Translations under genes and position numbers: made by a program | In this document: one piece after another, positions 60,525 to 62,875 of the stretch | How the letters are laid out: each line of letters begins with the position of its first letter | How positions within the stretch are numbered: position 1 is the stretch's first letter | Notes under the pieces: model-generated | The model's database searches: none | What the model was told of the DNA's origin: nothing | What the model saw: only the letters and a program-made list of their open reading frames with translations | NCBI RefSeq assembly: GCF_014836635.1 | Contig: NZ_JACSQL010000018.1 | Coordinates: 1-62,875, forward strand | DNA length: 62,875 nt | Source of the DNA: Paenibacillus gallinarum | GTDB lineage: Bacteria > Bacillota > Bacilli > Paenibacillales > Paenibacillaceae | Direction: 5' to 3'

Positions 60525-61337
60525 TTATAGTCCCGCTGCGTCTTCAATTTGTTGATCAATAAAGGCTTGGTCGCGTACCTCGGTACCTTTTACATTAGAC
60601 TGATTAATTAATTCGGATACAGTTACGAACTCATATCCTTTTTGACGAAGCTGATCAATAATAATAGGTAATGCTTCATGAGTTTGTTTTACAGAGTCAC
60701 TGGCATGAAGAAGAACAATATCACCGGGATGGGCTTTACTGACAACACGATTCACAATTTGATCCACTCCAGGGTTCTTCCAATCGAGGGAATCGGTATC
60801 CCACTGAACAACCTGATAGTTAAGGTTATCTGCAATGCGTAGTACTCGCTTATCGAAATCCCCGTTTGGAAGGCGGATTAAGTTCGGTTCTTTTCCAGAC
60901 ACATCGGTTAAAATAGAATGGGCTGTTGAAATTTGCTTTTGGATTTCTTCTTCCGTTAAACTACTGTAATTCACATGTTTATATCCATGGCTACCAATTT
61001 CAAAGCCGGCATCTTTAATCGTTGTGACCATATCAGGGTGTGTTTTAGACCAAGGGGCTGATAGAAAAAAAGTAGCCTTTTGTACATTTTTATCTTCAAG
61101 TACTTTTAGAATTGGTTCGGTGCGTTTATCCCCCCAGCTGATATCAAACGTCAGGGCGATTAATTTTTTCTCTGTTGGTACACTATAAACCGCGGTTGGA
61201 GAACCTCCGCCTTCAGAGAATACGGACACATTTTCTGTCTCCACGTAGATGATTCCAAGAGTGAAGATGGCTGCAGCGAAAACAATGAGGAATTTCTTAA
61301 TCTTTCGACCATTTAAAACATAGAAGTATGAATTCAT
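60525..61337 (-). CDS. pdaB: Sporulation polysaccharide deacetylase PdaB
   Basis: PdaB is needed for spore maintenance after release in Bacillus; its substrate is not settled. The 270-residue protein has one N-terminal membrane segment (residues 13-32) and a NodB homology domain with TFDISWGD (catalytic and metal Asp), SHGYKHVNYSSLT (HxxxH-type metal site), RLPNGDFD and LLHASDS. ATG 61337 is eight bases after GGAAGGAG; an ATG six codons earlier is less likely. It is convergent with kbaA. Confidence 0.92.
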   Translation of the reverse strand: MNSYFYVLNGRKIKKFLIVFAAAIFTLGIIYVETENVSVFSEGGGSPTAVYSVPTEKKLIALTFDISWGDKRTEPILKVLEDKNVQKATFFLSAPWSKTHPDMVTTIKDAGFEIGSHGYKHVNYSSLTEEEIQKQISTAHSILTDVSGKEPNLIRLPNGDFDKRVLRIADNLNYQVVQWDTDSLDWKNPGVDQIVNRVVSKAHPGDIVLLHASDSVKQTHEALPIIIDQLRQKGYEFVTVSELINQSNVKGTEVRDQAFIDQQIEDAAGL

Positions 61338-61448
61338 AATCGATGCTCCTTCCATTTACCAATTCGTTTACTTTTATGTGTATGCTCGTACCTTGTACAT
61401 ATGACAAGCAACCGAACCTTAATGAAATTATAGAAAGAGGGGGACAAC

Positions 61449-62060
61449 ATGTTTCATTTAAAAACTTTTATTAAAGATCTCAGATCGTTATCAAAATATG
61501 TGTGGGCAGCTGCCATCATTTTTTTAGTTGGAGGAATTCTTGGTTGGATTAGCACCGGTGCTTTGCAAGAAATTATGATTCAGCAAATCAGCGGGATAAA
61601 AGAAATCAGTGAGCAGTTGCAGCAAGGGAATAATGTACAGTGGAACTTTTTTACGTTTATATTTTGGAATAATGCAACAAAGGCCATACTTGTGATTTTT
61701 GCTGGAGCACTAGCAGGGGTGGTGCCTATCATTTTTCTTGTTATTAACGGGGGAGTTTTAGGCTTTTTACTGCATTTATCATGGCAACAGGGTGTGAGTA
61801 TGTACGATGTGGTTGTAAAAGGGTTGCTACCGCACGGAATTATAGAAATTCCAGCTATCATTGTTGCATGTGCATTTGGTCTAAAGTTTGGTGTGCTTAT
61901 CATTAAATCCTTAGGCCAGGGAATTAAGAGTACTCGCAATCGAACTACAGACTTACGGTCCTTTATAAGACAAACCGGTACAGCATCTGTCTGGATTGTT
62001 ATTCTCTTGTTCATTGCTGCCATTATTGAAAGCACGATAACTTTTGCGCTTGTAAAGTAA
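61449..62060 (+). CDS. spoIIM: SpoIIM-family membrane protein
   Basis: The 203-residue protein has about five membrane segments and belongs to the SpoIIM/DUF95 family. In Bacillus SpoIIM works with SpoIID and SpoIIP in engulfment. The family segment FIFWNNATKAILVIFAGALA and the later PHGIIEIPAIIVACAFGLKF are characteristic. AGAGGGGG precedes the ATG. The true Bacillus spoIIM is elsewhere, so this may be a paralogue or the only copy. Confidence 0.85.
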   Translation: MFHLKTFIKDLRSLSKYVWAAAIIFLVGGILGWISTGALQEIMIQQISGIKEISEQLQQGNNVQWNFFTFIFWNNATKAILVIFAGALAGVVPIIFLVINGGVLGFLLHLSWQQGVSMYDVVVKGLLPHGIIEIPAIIVACAFGLKFGVLIIKSLGQGIKSTRNRTTDLRSFIRQTGTASVWIVILLFIAAIIESTITFALVK

Positions 62061-62152
62061 TTTAAGAATGAATTCATATTTTTCCCAAAACATGAGCATA
62101 ACAATAAAACATCTTGTAAGGCAGATAAAATACATGATGAAGGAGTATTGTG

Positions 62153-62380
62153 ATGCTCGGAATGCTGTTTAATGAAAAGGAATGTAAAGAACTAGATTAT
62201 GTGATTCGCAAAGAACTTGATGAGATGCTACTCGATCTCGGTGATTCTAGGCTGGATCGTGAAATCCGATATGCTATAGCTAATCGTTATAAAACAGTCT
62301 TCCGTATGTATGCAAGATTTGCGCCTGCAAAAGAACTTTCTAAGTACGCGAGAAATGCACGGATTTCACAATTTAAATAA
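62153..62380 (+). CDS. Small conserved hypothetical protein
   Basis: The 75-residue protein is not one I can name. It is charged and helical (NEKECKELDYVIRKELDEML, then DREIRYAIANRYKTVFRMYA), with no signal peptide or metal motif. ATG 62153 lies seven bases after AGGAG; GTG 62150 is an alternative. It is the last gene before a terminator and the rRNA promoters and probably shares a transcript with spoIIM. Confidence 0.75.
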   Translation: MLGMLFNEKECKELDYVIRKELDEMLLDLGDSRLDREIRYAIANRYKTVFRMYARFAPAKELSKYARNARISQFK

Positions 62381-62396
62381 TGATGTGGATATAAAT

Positions 62397-62440
62397 ATCC
62401 CCTACGGTCCATTTTTAAATGGATTTGAAGGGGATTTTGT
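62397..62440 (+). terminator. Terminator after the small hypothetical gene
   Basis: ATCCCCT pairs with AGGGGAT, and inside it TCCATTT pairs with AAATGGA; a T-rich stretch follows. It begins 16 bases after the stop codon. Confidence 0.82.
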
Positions 62441-62544
62441 TCTATATATCTAACTAAATAGAGGCAGTTTAGAGAGGGCTGTTATTGGCAATAAAGGGTT
62501 AAGAGAACTCAATAAGTGCTGTATAACTTTTTTATAAAAAGGTA

Positions 62545-62574
62545 TTGACTCAGTTAGCAAAAATGTGATAAATT
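62545..62574 (+). promoter_or_regulatory. rRNA promoter P1
   Basis: TTGACT and TAAATT are 18 bp apart, in an AT-rich region. With the promoter downstream it forms a tandem pair typical of rRNA operons. Confidence 0.75.
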
Positions 62575-62652
62575 ATAACTCGTTCCTTTGAAGTAAACAT
62601 TCTGGTCAACAGGATGTGAAAAGACTTTCGAAAAAAGCTTCAAAAAAAAGTC

Positions 62653-62681
62653 TTGCATTATCGAAGAGAACATGATATATT
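62653..62681 (+). promoter_or_regulatory. rRNA promoter P2
   Basis: TTGCAT and TATATT are 17 bp apart with an extended -10 TG. A-rich sequence upstream may act as an UP element. Confidence 0.85.
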
Positions 62682-62737
62682 ATAAAAGTCGCCGCTGAAA
62701 TTAACAAACGGTGATGAACACGAGGTTAAATGAAAGA

Positions 62738-62760
62738 ATTTGATCTTTGAAAACTGAACA
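62738..62760 (+). promoter_or_regulatory. boxA-type antitermination sequence of the rRNA leader
   Basis: TTTGATCTTTGAAAACTGAA resembles the Gram-positive rRNA boxA TGCTCTTTGAAAACT and has the usual place between P2 and the 16S gene. Confidence 0.82.
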
Positions 62761-62806
62761 ACGAGGAGTTTTACGTAAGTGAAACTCATGAGTGAATGAA
62801 TACAAT

Positions 62807-62834
62807 TTCAACTTGTTGGTCATAACAAGTTGAA
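62807..62834 (+). promoter_or_regulatory. 16S rRNA leader processing stem
   Basis: TTCAACTTGTT pairs with AACAAGTTGAA around GGTCAT. The 16S gene itself begins beyond the window. This supports the view that the window ends in an rRNA operon leader. Confidence 0.65.
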
Positions 62835-62875
62835 TAGAGAACTTTTAGTTCTCGTCAGCATTTTCTAAATGAGCA

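Overview
The window looks like a chromosomal segment from an endospore-forming Gram-positive bacterium of the Paenibacillus type (inference). Strong AGGAGG-type ribosome binding sites, extended -10 promoters, frequent GTG/TTG starts, the ctsR-mcsA-mcsB-clpC order, a diadenylate cyclase next to radA, and spore genes (sigH, cwlD, gerD, kbaA, pdaB, spoIIM) all point that way. The protein sequences resemble Paenibacillus more than Bacillus, but no search was run.

The segment lies between two rRNA operons. Bases 1-61 are the 3' end of a 5S rRNA, and the last ~330 bases hold tandem rRNA promoters, a boxA and a 16S leader stem. Nearly every gene is on the + strand.

Layout: (1) 269-6620, an Eis-like acetyltransferase and the CtsR-controlled protein quality operon. 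(2) 6825-14626, radA, disA, pssA, a convergent conserved small gene, a PIN/TRAM protein, ispD-ispF and gltX. (3) 14667-19859, a cysteine T-box controlling cysE-cysS and, by arrangement, mrnC, rlmB and rae1, then sigH. (4) 20270-37276, rpmG-secE-nusG, rplK-rplA, an L10-leader-controlled rplJ-rplL, an rRNA methyltransferase, rpoB-rpoC, an L7Ae-like protein, and rpsL-rpsG-fusA-tuf. (5) 37739-54724, the S10-spc-alpha ribosomal superoperon with secY, adk, infA, rpmJ, rpoA, truA, rplM and rpsI. (6) 54945-62380, sulfate activation and reduction (cysH, sat) followed by spore cortex, germination and sporulation signalling genes.

Most of the window is conserved housekeeping DNA. I found no CRISPR, prophage, transposon, toxin-antitoxin or biosynthetic cluster, and no clearly new multi-gene system. 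The points most worth a second look are: a methionine aminopeptidase gene in the adk-infA interval that survives only as a short open reading frame without its metal-binding core; ribosomal protein S12 with substitutions at two positions linked to streptomycin response; cwlD and salA, whose Shine-Dalgarno sequences can pair with upstream anti-SD segments; no ECF transporter genes between rplQ and truA; and several structured leaders with no obvious name.
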